This document shows, piece by piece, positions 24,968 through 33,938 of a DNA stretch of 64,000 nt. The stretch's first letter is position 1, and every line of letters begins with the position of its first letter. A program made the translations under genes and the position numbers. This DNA comes from Candidatus Desulfarcum epimagneticum (GTDB taxonomy: Bacteria > Desulfobacterota > Desulfobacteria > Desulfobacterales > CR-1): positions 124,985 to 188,984 of the forward strand of contig CAACVI010000045.1 of NCBI GenBank assembly GCA_900659855.1. Reading direction: 5' to 3'. A model generated the notes under the pieces. The model saw nothing but the letters and a program-made list of their open reading frames with translations, did not search any database and was not told where the DNA came from.

Positions 24968-25800
24968 CAGGTCCTCCTTTTTTTATACAGCCGCCATCCT
25001 GTGGAGCGGTCGTTTTCCTGTCCCAGGCCCAGGTAGAGCTCCCGCACATCCTCGTTTTTCGAAAGCGTCTCAGGCTCTCCCTCTAAAACGATGCGCCCGG
25101 CCTCCATGATGCAGGCGTAATCGGCGATCTTAAGGGCCATTCCGGCGTTTTGCTCCACCAGGAGGATGGCGGCCCCGGTCCGGCTGATTTTCAAAAGCGC
25201 GTCGTAAACGTCCTGGGCCACCCGGGGCGCCAGGCCCAGGGACGGCTCGTCCAGCATGAGAAGACGGGGCCTTCTGAGCATGGCCCGGGCCACGGCCAGC
25301 ATCTGCTGCTGGCCCCCGGACAATGTCTCGGCCTGCTGTTTGCCCCGCTCTTTCAAAATGGGAAAAAGGTCGTAAATCAATTCAAGATCCGCCGCCACGT
25401 CTCCGGCTTTCCGCCCCCAGGCCCCGGTCTCCAGATTTTCGGTCACCGTCAGCTCCCGAAAGAGCCCCCGGTCCTCCGGCACGTACACAATGCCCGAATT
25501 GGCCACATATTCCGGGGATTTCCGGTGAATCCGCCGGCCCATGAACTCAATGACCCCCTTCCTGGGCTGGTCTTTCAAAAGGCCCGCGATGGTTTTGAGC
25601 ATGGTGGTCTTGCCGGCGCCGTTGGGGCCCAGAACCGCGAATATCCGGTTGGGCGGTATGGAAAGGGACAGGCCGTGAAGGGCGTATATGCGGTCCAGGT
25701 AAAGGGTCTCGATGTTGGCGACGCGCAAAAGAGGGGCGTCGCCGCTGTCCGGCCGGGGGGGATTTCGCCGGGCCGCCGTTTTTTTATCCAATGTTCTCAC
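24964..25800 (-). CDS. livF: ABC transporter ATP-binding protein LivF-type
   Basis: This 278-aa ATPase has Walker A VLGPNGAGKTT near residue 57, signature LSGGQQQMLAVARAML near 158, Walker B RLLMLDEPSLGLAP near 177 and the switch ILLVEQN near 212. A 25-residue N-terminal extension precedes the usual LivF start (VANIETLYLDRIYALHGL). It starts at a GTG that overlaps the livG stop codon by 4 bases and itself overlaps the synthetase gene start by 4 bases. It energises uptake together with LivG. Confidence 0.9.
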   Translation of the reverse strand: MRTLDKKTAARRNPPRPDSGDAPLLRVANIETLYLDRIYALHGLSLSIPPNRIFAVLGPNGAGKTTMLKTIAGLLKDQPRKGVIEFMGRRIHRKSPEYVANSGIVYVPEDRGLFRELTVTENLETGAWGRKAGDVAADLELIYDLFPILKERGKQQAETLSGGQQQMLAVARAMLRRPRLLMLDEPSLGLAPRVAQDVYDALLKISRTGAAILLVEQNAGMALKIADYACIMEAGRIVLEGEPETLSKNEDVRELYLGLGQENDRSTGWRLYKKRRTW

Positions 25801-26585
25801 TCATCGCCTTTTTTTGAAGGTTCATCAACGGCGGCCTCCCCGCCCAGATAAGCGCGGCCCACATCCGGGTTCCGGCGAACCTCCCCGGGGGTTCCCTCGC
25901 AGATTTTCACCCCGGAGTCGATGGCCGCCATGCGGTCGGCCAGATCAGAGGCCAGCCTGAGATCATGCTCCACCAGGAGAATGGCGGTCTTAAACCGGCC
26001 CCGGATCTCGTTGATAAGATAGGCGGTCTCCTGTTTTTCCTCGGCGGTCAGACCCGATATGGGTTCGTCCAGCATGAGCATCCGGGGCTCCAGGGCCAGG
26101 GAACGGCCGATTTCCGCCCTTTTCTGAATGCCGTAGGGACAGTCCGCCACCCGGGTCTTTCGGTAGGCCTCCAGCTTTAAAAAATCAATCAGCTCCTCCG
26201 CCGTCTCCCGGTGCCTCAGCTCCTCCCCCCGCCGTCTTAAAATCGCGCTCAAAAAATTTTTCCTGAATTTGATGTGACGGCCTAAAAGAAGATTGTCCAG
26301 AACCGTCATGTTCAAAAACAGCCTTAAATTCTGAAAGGTCCTGGCGATCCCCAGCCGGGCGATCCGGTGGGGGGCAAGCCCGGCGATATCCTTTCCGTCG
26401 AACAGAATTCGCCCGCCCTGGGGCTTGTACGACCCGGATATACAGTTGAAAAGAGTGGTCTTGCCCGAGCCGTTGGGACCAATGACGGCCAGTATTTCGC
26501 CGGCGTCCGCGCGGATGCTGATGTCGGACAGGGCGCGGATGCCGCCGAATTGGATGGACAGGTTTTGGATATCAAGCAGCGCCAT
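25797..26585 (-). CDS. livG: ABC transporter ATP-binding protein LivG-type
   Basis: The protein has 262 aa. Walker A VIGPNGSGKTTLFNC is near residue 35, and the LivG-specific insertion GIARTFQNLRLFLNMTVLDN is near 80. The signature region is degenerate: CPYGIQKRAEIGRSLALEP at about 145 has YGIQKR where most ABC proteins have LSxGQ. LivG proteins commonly carry this. Walker B RMLMLDEPISGLT follows. It begins 10 bases after the substrate-binding protein stop and overlaps livF by 4 bases. Confidence 0.9.
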   Translation of the reverse strand: MALLDIQNLSIQFGGIRALSDISIRADAGEILAVIGPNGSGKTTLFNCISGSYKPQGGRILFDGKDIAGLAPHRIARLGIARTFQNLRLFLNMTVLDNLLLGRHIKFRKNFLSAILRRRGEELRHRETAEELIDFLKLEAYRKTRVADCPYGIQKRAEIGRSLALEPRMLMLDEPISGLTAEEKQETAYLINEIRGRFKTAILLVEHDLRLASDLADRMAAIDSGVKICEGTPGEVRRNPDVGRAYLGGEAAVDEPSKKGDE

Positions 26586-26595
26586 AATTTATCCG

Positions 26596-27786
26596 TTAGA
26601 ACTTGGGTTTAAATTCGACATACCCCCGCATGGGAACATGCTTGCCGTCTTTGGCCACCAGCGGGAAAATGGCGTTTAAGCCGTGATGGCGGCCGGGCGC
26701 GTAGGTCACCGGGGCGCCCATGCCTTCGGGCTTCCAGTTCCGGATCATTTCCATTCCCTTGATAAACGATTCCCGGGTGAGATTTCTCCCGGTGTTTTCC
26801 AGTCCCTTGATCAGATGCATGATGGAGGCGGCCCCGAACACCGCCAGGAACTCTTTTCCCTTCAGCTTGGGATTCCGCTGGGTCAAAACGGCGGCCACCC
26901 GGTCGGCCTCGGGATGGGAGCCGGGCATGCTCATGTGGGCCGGCATGTTGACAAAGGTCCCCTCCCAGGAAGGGCCCGCGATTCTGTACATGATGGAGTC
27001 GCCCAGGGGAAAGTTGCCCATCATTTTGGGTTTGTAGGCGATTTTGGCCATCTCCTTGGTGATGATGGCGGCGCTGGACATCATGCTGCTCAAAATCAAC
27101 GTGTCGGCGCCGGACTCTCTCAGCTTCAGGGCATGGGTGCCCAGGGCCCGCTCGGTCACTTCGTAGGGCACGGCGGCCGCAAGCGTGGCTTTTCCCGGGT
27201 TGGACTTAAGGGCCTTCAAAAGCCCGAAATGGGCGCCCAGGCCGTAGTCGTCGTTTTGGTAAAAATGGGCGATTTTTTTGGCCCCCATATCCTTAAGGGC
27301 ATAGTTGGCCATGTATTCCGTCTCGTCCTCATAATCCGGGTAGGAGATGAAATAATATTTTTGTTTTTCAGGGGGCTGCTCGGCATAGATGTTGATGTTG
27401 CCGTAGGCGGTGACAAGGGGAATTTTGTTTTCCGGGTAAAAATTCTTGGACGCGTTGCAGGGGGCGGAGCCAAGCTGGCCGCAGATGGCGAACACCCGGT
27501 TTTTCATCTCCTGCAGGTTGGCCACGGCCCGGGCCGGGTTGTAGCCGTCGTCTTTGACGATGAGCTTGATCTTCCTGCCGTGAACCCCGCCCTTGTCGTT
27601 GATGTGGTCCACCCACGCCTTCATTCCGCCGCTGATGTTGATGCCCCATCCGGCGGCCGGGCCGGTGAGGGGAGTGGTGACGCCCACCACCACCTCTTCA
27701 TCCGAGACCCCCGGATCGGCCGAGACGGACAAAGGGATCAAAAGCAAAAGAGCCGACAGAATAAAAAACCGCTTGAAAGTCATCAT
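26596..27786 (-). CDS. Periplasmic substrate-binding protein LivK-type
   Basis: This 396-aa protein has a signal peptide (MMTFKRFFILSALLLLIPLS, cleavage expected after VSA) and the type I periplasmic fold opening VVVGVTTPLTGPAAGWGINI. KIKLIVKDDGYNPARAVAN and FAICGQLGSAPC follow as usual for LivJ/LivK-like proteins that bind amino acids, urea or aromatic and aliphatic acids. The start at 27786 has GGAGG six bases upstream; the longer frame from 27813 is not needed. It is the promoter-proximal gene of the operon. Confidence 0.88.
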   Translation of the reverse strand: MMTFKRFFILSALLLLIPLSVSADPGVSDEEVVVGVTTPLTGPAAGWGINISGGMKAWVDHINDKGGVHGRKIKLIVKDDGYNPARAVANLQEMKNRVFAICGQLGSAPCNASKNFYPENKIPLVTAYGNINIYAEQPPEKQKYYFISYPDYEDETEYMANYALKDMGAKKIAHFYQNDDYGLGAHFGLLKALKSNPGKATLAAAVPYEVTERALGTHALKLRESGADTLILSSMMSSAAIITKEMAKIAYKPKMMGNFPLGDSIMYRIAGPSWEGTFVNMPAHMSMPGSHPEADRVAAVLTQRNPKLKGKEFLAVFGAASIMHLIKGLENTGRNLTRESFIKGMEMIRNWKPEGMGAPVTYAPGRHHGLNAIFPLVAKDGKHVPMRGYVEFKPKF

Positions 27787-27933
27787 GTTTTTCCTCCATG
27801 CATCCGGTTCCAAGAAAAGAACTGTTTAAAAATATTTAAGAAAATAAAAATCAATCCAATTGTTGGCGGAAAAATATTTTTCTAAATTCCGTTCATGATA
27901 TAAGCGTCCCTTATATCGGTTTTAAAAAAAATG

Positions 27934-29376
27934 TCAACCTTTTTCCGCCTCTTCGGCTTTCCGTGCCACGCGCCCGGTCATGGCCGAAAAGACAAGATGG
28001 TGAAGTGGAAAGACCAGATGCCAGTAGGCCAGCCCCCAAAGACCCTTGGGATCATAAATCACGGTCCGGCGCAGGCGGGTTTTTCCATCCGGCAGGGGCG
28101 TCGCCTCAAACTCCAGCCACGCCCGGCCCGGGGTTTTCATTTCGGACAAAAGCTTCAGGCGTTTAAACGGCTCCCAGGCCTCCACCCGCCAGAAGTCCAG
28201 GGTCTCTCCCGGGCGAAGGTCCGCCGGGGCTTTCCGGTCCCGCCTCAGTCCCGGGCCGCCGGCCATGCGGTCCATCCAGCCCCTGAGCCTCCAGGCAAAA
28301 CCTTCAAAAGGCCCGGGGCCGGAGATGATGTCAAAAATCTTTTCCGGGCCGGCCTCCACATTCCGGACCTCGGACTCCGCCACCCGGTTTCCGAATCTGA
28401 CGCCGCCCCATTTTTTCGGCGCCGCGGCCGGGGACTCCGAGAGTTTGGACCACGGGGTCTTTTCGAACATCCGGTCTTCGTGGGCAAGGGCGTTTTCAAT
28501 GGCTTTTGCAAAAGAAACCGGGCGAACATCGAAATCCCGAGACGCCGCCGGGTCTCTCACCACGGTGGGGGAGCGGACGCCTTCGATGAGCTTGCGGCCC
28601 ACGTCGGCGTAAAGGGGGGTGACCAGGGCCAGCCAGTAGCTGGAAAGCTTCAGGGACAAAAACGGAACCGGCAGCATCAGGCGTTTGAGGCCCCTGCGGC
28701 GGGCGTACTCTTTCATGATGTCCATGTAGGCCACCCGGCTTTCACCGCCGATCTCATAGACCCTGTTTTCGTCCGTCTCAAGATCGACGGCGGCGGACAG
28801 ATAGGACAATACGTCATCCACCGATATGGGCTGGGCCTCAACCCGGACCCACCGGGGGGTGACCATGACCGGCAGCCTCTCCACCAGGCCCCGGATCATT
28901 TCAAAAGAGACGCTTCCGGAGCCGAGTATGATGGACGCCCTGAACTCAATCACCTGGACCCCGGTCTTTCGCAGACAGTCGCCGGTTTCAATCCGGCTTT
29001 TCAAGTGATCCGACACGTCCTCATCCGGGGCGGCCAGGCCTCCTAAGTAGATGACGCGCCTGACCCCGCCTTCAAAGGCGCTTTGGCTGAAATTTTCCGC
29101 CGCCGCGCGGTCCAGATCCCGAAAGTCTTTTTTGGAGCCCAGGGAATGGATCAGGTAAAAGGCCGTGTCCACGCCTTCAAAGACATCTTTGAGGGAATCC
29201 CGGTCCAGGGCGTCTCCGAAGACGATTCGAGTCTCTCCGTCCTCCAGACGCCGGTAATTTTCAAAGGGGCGAACCAGGCAGGTGAGTTTAAAACCGCGCT
29301 GTTTTAAAATATCAAACAGACGTCCCCCGATGTATCCGGCGGCCCCGGTTAAAAGAATGCGACGCGCGTTTGTCAT
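27934..29376 (-). CDS. NAD(P)-binding SDR protein with C-terminal DUF2867 domain
   Basis: The protein has 480 aa. Residues 5-290 are an atypical short-chain dehydrogenase fold: ILLTGAAGYIGGRLFDILKQ with the G-x-x-G-x-x-G dinucleotide motif, TAFYLIHSLGSKKDF near 80 and VIYLGGLAAPDEDVSDHL near 110. Residues 330-475 match DUF2867, a SRPBCC-like fold (VRNVEAGPEKIFDIISGPGP; LDFWRVEAWEPFKRLKLL). This two-domain protein is widespread and its reaction is unknown. ATG 29376 has AGGAGCC upstream, which decides the start over 29403. A single gene, apparently monocistronic. Confidence 0.82.
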   Translation of the reverse strand: MTNARRILLTGAAGYIGGRLFDILKQRGFKLTCLVRPFENYRRLEDGETRIVFGDALDRDSLKDVFEGVDTAFYLIHSLGSKKDFRDLDRAAAENFSQSAFEGGVRRVIYLGGLAAPDEDVSDHLKSRIETGDCLRKTGVQVIEFRASIILGSGSVSFEMIRGLVERLPVMVTPRWVRVEAQPISVDDVLSYLSAAVDLETDENRVYEIGGESRVAYMDIMKEYARRRGLKRLMLPVPFLSLKLSSYWLALVTPLYADVGRKLIEGVRSPTVVRDPAASRDFDVRPVSFAKAIENALAHEDRMFEKTPWSKLSESPAAAPKKWGGVRFGNRVAESEVRNVEAGPEKIFDIISGPGPFEGFAWRLRGWMDRMAGGPGLRRDRKAPADLRPGETLDFWRVEAWEPFKRLKLLSEMKTPGRAWLEFEATPLPDGKTRLRRTVIYDPKGLWGLAYWHLVFPLHHLVFSAMTGRVARKAEEAEKG

Positions 29377-29494
29377 GGGCAGGCTCCTTTGTTTTGGGCG
29401 CAAGCGTCCCGGCGCTTCCCCGAATCCCCGGGAATTTCCGGGAAGACTTGCGGCGTTTGAAATGTTTGGGCGCGAGAGGGTGACGGACCGAACT

Positions 29495-29647
29495 TTATAA
29501 CACGGGCTGACGGATGAGGGTCTTCCAGTTTTTCGGGGCCGCCCGACGGATATCGCTTAAGTAAATTTCGTGGTGGTCCCCGGTTTTTTTCAAGCCCAAA
29601 TCCTCGATAAAGGCGCGCGGCCTCTTTTTGTAATCTGTCTTTTTCAC
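29495..29647 (-). pseudogene. GyrI-like domain gene fragment
   Basis: Only 50 codons remain. The end reads KKTGDHHEIYLSDIRRAAPK then NWKTLIRQPVL, which matches the final strands of GyrI/SbmC-like ligand-binding domains (H-H-E-I-Y-L-S-D-x-R). The N-terminal two thirds are missing, and the first usable codon is a GTG at 29647 with no ribosome binding site. It directly abuts the 3' end of the cyclic-nucleotide-binding gene, suggesting an old deletion. Confidence 0.55.
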
Positions 29648-29659
29648 GGGCGGGCGAAG

Positions 29660-30148
29660 CTACCAGCTGAACATAATGTCATATCCCTTGTTGACGGCGA
29701 TCAGCTCCTGAAGGCTTTTGAACCGGCCTCCCACAATCATGGCCACATTCGTCATCACCCGGCGGCCCAGCTCGGGGTCTTTCTGAAACAGCCCGTTCAG
29801 GCATTCCCGGTCCACCAGGGCGATTTTGCATAAATCCGAGGCGCAATAGGCGGAGAGTTTGCTTTTGTGGGGGGGAATCAGGCCCGACCACCCGAAGGCG
29901 TCGTGTTTTTCCGCCGACGACAGGTTGTTTTTAGGGGACGTTTCAACGCCGGGCAGATCAAAACGAAGATCCACCCGCCCCTCCATCACCAGGTGCAGGC
30001 AGGATATCTCCTGTCTTTCGGCGAATATTTTTTCGCCCTTCGGCTCGAACCATTTTTCCCGGCAGCATTCCTTGTGAATCGCCTCCAGTTGAGTGTCGCC
30101 CAGGGTTTTAAAGACCGCGCATTTCTTCAGGAAATCCAGATCAATCAT
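29660..30148 (-). CDS. Cyclic-nucleotide-binding-domain protein
   Basis: This 162-aa protein is essentially one cNMP-binding beta-roll: FLKKCAVFKTLGDTQLEAIH at the start, GEKIFAERQEISCLHLVMEG near residue 40, FGWSGLIPPHKSKLSAYCAS near 90 (the phosphate-binding cassette position, but without its usual Arg), and a C-terminal helix. No DNA-binding or catalytic domain follows, so it may be a free-standing sensor or regulatory subunit. GGAGG lies 8 bases before ATG 30148, which is preferred over the longer frame from 30331. No partner gene is adjacent. Confidence 0.75.
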   Translation of the reverse strand: MIDLDFLKKCAVFKTLGDTQLEAIHKECCREKWFEPKGEKIFAERQEISCLHLVMEGRVDLRFDLPGVETSPKNNLSSAEKHDAFGWSGLIPPHKSKLSAYCASDLCKIALVDRECLNGLFQKDPELGRRVMTNVAMIVGGRFKSLQELIAVNKGYDIMFSW

Positions 30149-30483
30149 GGCAAGCGCCTCCTTGTCCAAAACAGGTTTATGGTTTTGAAGAACCCCCCGG
30201 GCCTCATCACGCGCTTTGCCGGGAAAAATTCTTCCGCTCCCAGTGGATATGGATGTGCAGGCGAAAAGAAAATAAATTGATTGAGCATCAAGCTTATGAT
30301 ATTCTTTACAATATTCGGGGTGAAAAATCAAGAAAAATTTCGGTTTTGCAAGAGTGGGTCGGCCGAATAGCGCAACCTTTTTCGGTCCCCCTCACATGCT
30401 GTTTTTCCCTTTGACAGTTTGATTTTCCCGAATCGCTTCCACACGGAAGCGCTCTCTCCGAAGTCATTCTGATCTGTTCGCTG
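30149..30483. other. Intergenic region without a recognised gene
   Basis: The 335 bases between the cyclic-nucleotide-binding gene start and the XRE regulator stop show no conserved frame. A small stem CTTCCACACGGAAG at about 30437 is the only clear structure. The promoter for the leftward gene must lie here, but I cannot fix it. Confidence 0.5.
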
Positions 30484-30747
30484 TCAGGAAATCCTTTCCG
30501 CTTTGATTTGAAGAACCTTTGCCATACGTTTTGCCATTGATGGGGAAAGTCTGCGTTTGCCCCTTTCATAATCGCTGATCATATTCTGGCGGATGCCGAG
30601 TCTTTCGGCGAGCTGTGTCTGAGACAGATTTGCCTTGAGTCTGGCGCCGGCCAGAAGGGCGCCGATCCTGTTGGACTGCATCTCTTTCCAGAAATCAGTC
30701 TCTTCCACAGGCATGCCATGGGATTTTTCAAATTCCGAAACGCCCAT
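30484..30747 (-). CDS. XRE-family helix-turn-helix regulator
   Basis: This 87-aa protein has an HTH of the Cro/CI type: ARLKANLSQTQLAERLGIRQ then NMISDYERGKRRLS near residues 38-68. The preceding 30 residues (GVSEFEKSHGMPVEETDFWK) look like the linker seen in HigA/MqsA-like antitoxin regulators. No toxin-like gene is adjacent on either side, so it may be an orphan regulator or an antitoxin whose partner is lost. The ATG at 30747 is chosen over a TTG nine codons upstream. Confidence 0.75.
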   Translation of the reverse strand: MGVSEFEKSHGMPVEETDFWKEMQSNRIGALLAGARLKANLSQTQLAERLGIRQNMISDYERGKRRLSPSMAKRMAKVLQIKAERIS

Positions 30748-30804
30748 TTTTAATTTTCCCAATCCGTTAATCAATCCATTCCCTTTTCATGTAAGACATG
30801 AAAA

Positions 30805-32430
30805 TCAAAACCTGAAATCAACGCTCCCGGAATACCCGGCCTCGCCGGCCCCGGCCAGGTCCTCATAGCCGAGCCTGATCCGGGCGCCCCGCCACAGGAC
30901 GGGGCTGACGTAGGAAACGGCCAGGCGCTCATTCTCATCCACGAGGTTGTCATAGTCGGAATCATCGATTTTGTATCGTCTCTCGCCGGACAACGTCCCG
31001 AAGGGCGTTTCCACGGACAGCGATTCCCGGACCTCGGCCCACATCCCGAAATAGCCGGCCCAGAAGACCGAGGCGGAGACGGCCGCCGGGCCGAATTCGC
31101 GCGACAAAGACGCCCGGGCGTAGCGGACGCCGTTTAAAAGCTCAAAGCTGCCGTTGTCCTTGTTTCCGCCGGGGACGATTCCCCCGCCGCCCTCGATCAC
31201 ACACCGGGCCGAATCGCTTTCATACCGATAGCCCAGCCCGTAATGGATCTCGTACTCCGCGTCTGAGAAACCCACGGTGTTCTGCTTGGCGTCGGAATAT
31301 CCCGAGGCGTATATCTCGTTGGAAAGGGTGGCGAAAACGGAGCTGTTGGATTTTTTGAAGGGATAGGCGTAAAGGTAATTGTGGAAAAGCGATCCCCGGA
31401 AACTGTTGTAGCGCCGCCTTTCATCCGGGTCGGCGGCCAGCTTGTTCCAGAGCATGGAGTAAGAATAATCCATACCCAGGGTGTTTCGGCGGCCGGGCTT
31501 AAACCGCAGTCCGGCTTTGAAATTAAAAAGCTCATCAATGGAGTTGGCCGGGTCCTCGTAGCTTCGATGGGAGACGCCCAGGGTCAGCCATTTGTAATTC
31601 AAATCAATGGAGTGGCTCAATTTGTCGGCCCTCACGATGAGCGACCGCTCATGCCGGGGCGTCTGGACGGACATGGCCAGATGGCGCTCGGTCATGCTTC
31701 GATTCCCCGTGGTCTCCTCGTACAGGGTCTCATAGGCCCGGGTGCGGATATAGCCTTCCAGCACGGCGTCGGAATCAAATATCCGGGTCAAAGAAACGCC
31801 TTTGAGCCTCTCGTAAACCTGCATGGCCCGGTCGAGCTTGGCCTCCCCGGTGTCGTGCATGTTCTGCCAGTCCAGAATATAATGGCGGCCGTTGACCCAG
31901 GCCACGGTGACGTTGTGGGGAACGCCGCTGGACACCGACACCGACTCGGCGGGGATATTGAATTTTTCTTCTAAAAGCCACTTGGTGAATGTGCTGGCCT
32001 GGGAGCAGACGATGCCGCTTCCCTGTATGTCGAGCTGGGAGCCGGGATAATCCGCGATGAGGTTGATCACGTCCCCGGGGCTCTTTTTCTCACGGGGGAC
32101 CGCAAAGGAGGCCACGTCGTAATCGTAAAGCCTTCCCATCTCTTTGTAGCAGTAGCGGACGAAATCCAGCTGTTCCATGACCGTTTTGCCCTTAAATTCG
32201 TTGACGCGGCTTTCAAAGGAGGCGGAGTCGGAAAAATTGTAAAGGGCGCTGTTGGAGTTGTAAGGCGAGTAGTAGGTCGCATTGACATCCGAATAGCCCG
32301 GGGGCTCTTTGTGGCCGATTTCAAAAATATATTCAAAACCGTCTTCTTTCCGGGTCTCTTCGGCGCCGGCGGCGAACGGGAAAAAGCAGATCAAAAAAAG
32401 CGCGATTGCGGATATTTTTTTCATAGCCAC
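30805..32430 (-). CDS. Transglutaminase-like domain fused to an outer-membrane beta-barrel
   Basis: This 541-aa protein starts with a signal peptide (MKKISAIALFLICFFPFAAG). Residues 50-215 look like a papain-fold transglutaminase-like domain, with Cys in GIVCSQASTFTKWLL near 140, His in GVPHNVTVAW near 172 and Asp in YILDWQNMHD near 187, in catalytic order. From about 225 to the end, amphipathic strands alternate (LNYKWLTLGVSHRSY, GMDYSYSMLW, YGLGYRYES), and the protein ends VDFRF with the C-terminal Phe used as BAM signal. The combination implies a surface- or periplasm-facing enzyme anchored by its own barrel. I know no named family for it, so the function stays open. Confidence 0.65.
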   Translation of the reverse strand: MAMKKISAIALFLICFFPFAAGAEETRKEDGFEYIFEIGHKEPPGYSDVNATYYSPYNSNSALYNFSDSASFESRVNEFKGKTVMEQLDFVRYCYKEMGRLYDYDVASFAVPREKKSPGDVINLIADYPGSQLDIQGSGIVCSQASTFTKWLLEEKFNIPAESVSVSSGVPHNVTVAWVNGRHYILDWQNMHDTGEAKLDRAMQVYERLKGVSLTRIFDSDAVLEGYIRTRAYETLYEETTGNRSMTERHLAMSVQTPRHERSLIVRADKLSHSIDLNYKWLTLGVSHRSYEDPANSIDELFNFKAGLRFKPGRRNTLGMDYSYSMLWNKLAADPDERRRYNSFRGSLFHNYLYAYPFKKSNSSVFATLSNEIYASGYSDAKQNTVGFSDAEYEIHYGLGYRYESDSARCVIEGGGGIVPGGNKDNGSFELLNGVRYARASLSREFGPAAVSASVFWAGYFGMWAEVRESLSVETPFGTLSGERRYKIDDSDYDNLVDENERLAVSYVSPVLWRGARIRLGYEDLAGAGEAGYSGSVDFRF

Positions 32431-32483
32431 CTCCTGGTCATGGGCTCCCCGGGCTTTACGGGATCATGGAATGAAATGACGCT

Positions 32484-32526
32484 CCCCTTCCCGCCCCGGG
32501 GACGCGGCGGGAAGGGGGTTTTTTTT
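32484..32526 (+). terminator. Intrinsic-terminator-like hairpin on the + strand
   Basis: A perfect 12-bp stem CCCCTTCCCGCC/GGCGGGAAGGGG with a 10-base loop is followed by GTTTTTTTT. It faces the + strand although both flanking genes are on the minus strand. It would stop antisense transcription running into the acyl-CoA dehydrogenase gene. Confidence 0.75.
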
Positions 32527-32547
32527 AAGGAAGGACTTTCTTTATTT

Positions 32548-33702
32548 TTACTTTAATTTCCCGAAGATATCTCCGGCGATGGTGTTTTTCTGAATCTCTT
32601 TGGTGCCTTCATAAATCTCCGTGATTTTCGCGTCCCGATAGAAACGCTCCACCTCGTATTCCGTCATGTATCCATACCCGCCCAGGAGCTGGATGGCCTC
32701 GTCGGCGATCTCCACCGCGGAGCGCGCGGCGTACATTTTGGCCATGGAGGTCAGTTTGGCGTCGATCCGGCCCTGGTCGAAATTCCAGGCGGCCTTGTAG
32801 GTCAAAAGCCGGGCCAGCTCCAGCTTGGTGGCCATGTCGGCGATTTTGTGCCGGTTGACCTGGAACTGGGCGATCTTTTTGCCGAACTGCTCCCGCTGCT
32901 TGATGTAATCCAGGGCCCGGTCATAGGCGCCCTGGGCCGTTCCCAGCGCCTGGGCCGCGATCTGGACCCGGCTTTCGTCAAAAAACTCCAGAACCTGGTA
33001 AAAGCCCCGGCCCTCTTTTCCCACGAGGTTGGACAAAGGAACGCGCACGTCCTTGAAGCTCACTTCTCCGGTGGTCATCATGCGGATGCCCATTTTATCG
33101 CCCACGCTGGCCACCGAGATTCCCTCGCGGTCCCCCTCCACCAGGATCATGCTCAGGCCCCGGTGGGAAGGTTTGCTTTCAGGGTCGGTCTGGCAGAGCA
33201 CGGTGTAAAAACCGGCGAGCCCGGCGTTGGTGATAAAGGTTTTGACCCCGTTGATCACCCATTCGTCCCCGTCCTTCACGGCGGTGGTGTTCATAAAGGT
33301 GATGTCCGATCCGTGGTCCGGCTCGGTGAAGGCGCCGGCGGACAGCATTTTCCCCTCGGCCACCTGGGGCAGGTATTTCTCCTTTTGCTCATCGCTTCCG
33401 AAATGCATAACACATTCCGATGCGAACGGCGCCAGACACACGGCGCTTCCGATTCCGGAGTCCCTGCGGCAGAACTCTTCGATGACCAGTATATCCTCAA
33501 TGGAGCCCAGGCCCTGTCCGGAGTATTTTTCCGGAAAATGAATGCCGATAAAACCCAGCTCTCCGGCCTTTTGCCATATCTTTTTCGGGAACTCATGGTT
33601 TTTCTCAAGCTCCAGGGCCTTTTCCTTATCAAACTCGCCTTTGGCGAAATCCCGGGCGGCTTTTTGAATCTCTTTCTGCGATTTGGTCAACTCAAAATCC
33701 AT
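32548..33702 (-). CDS. Acyl-CoA dehydrogenase
   Basis: This 384-aa flavoenzyme oxidises an acyl-CoA to the trans-2-enoyl-CoA. It starts MDFELTKSQKEIQKAARDFA; AFTEPDHGSDITFMNTTAVK near residue 125 is the FAD-contact signature, and the catalytic Glu is expected in the C-terminal LLGGYGYMTEYEVERFYRDA near 350. GSGIGSAVC is near residue 85. ATG 33702 is preceded by AGGAGG at 12 bases; a longer frame from 33780 is not conserved-looking. It lies downstream of the metF operon terminator, so it has its own transcript. Fatty-acid or butyrate-type oxidation in a sulfate reducer is the likely context; chain length is not determined. Confidence 0.9.
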   Translation of the reverse strand: MDFELTKSQKEIQKAARDFAKGEFDKEKALELEKNHEFPKKIWQKAGELGFIGIHFPEKYSGQGLGSIEDILVIEEFCRRDSGIGSAVCLAPFASECVMHFGSDEQKEKYLPQVAEGKMLSAGAFTEPDHGSDITFMNTTAVKDGDEWVINGVKTFITNAGLAGFYTVLCQTDPESKPSHRGLSMILVEGDREGISVASVGDKMGIRMMTTGEVSFKDVRVPLSNLVGKEGRGFYQVLEFFDESRVQIAAQALGTAQGAYDRALDYIKQREQFGKKIAQFQVNRHKIADMATKLELARLLTYKAAWNFDQGRIDAKLTSMAKMYAARSAVEIADEAIQLLGGYGYMTEYEVERFYRDAKITEIYEGTKEIQKNTIAGDIFGKLK

Positions 33703-33847
33703 TTTTGTCTCGTGCCTCCTGTTGTTCTGTTGTTGATGCTCATGGGTCCGGCGCGCGCCTTGGACGGACGCCGATTTCACACTCCTCTATCAAAAAGGCA
33801 CACGTATCATAAAACCGCCGATTTTGCAAAACGTTTGATTTTGGATT

Positions 33848-33887
33848 AAAAAAATAAAAAAAAGGCCCCCGGCTCACACCGGCGGCC
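33848..33887 (-). terminator. Intrinsic terminator of the metF operon
   Basis: Read on the minus strand, GGCCGCCGGTGTGAGCCGGG then GGCC forms a strong stem, directly followed by eight T and an ATTTTTTT tail. It lies about 50 bases after the metF stop codon and ends the six-gene operon. Confidence 0.85.
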
Positions 33888-33938
33888 TGCCCTTTTCCCG
33901 CGAAGGAACCGGGCCCAGAGGCGGGGCCCGAAAACGAA

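Noticed and set aside
19014-27885. Long + strand frames opposite patatin and Liv genes
   Set aside because: They are shadows of high-GC minus-strand genes with clear family motifs; they lack ribosome binding sites and known domains.
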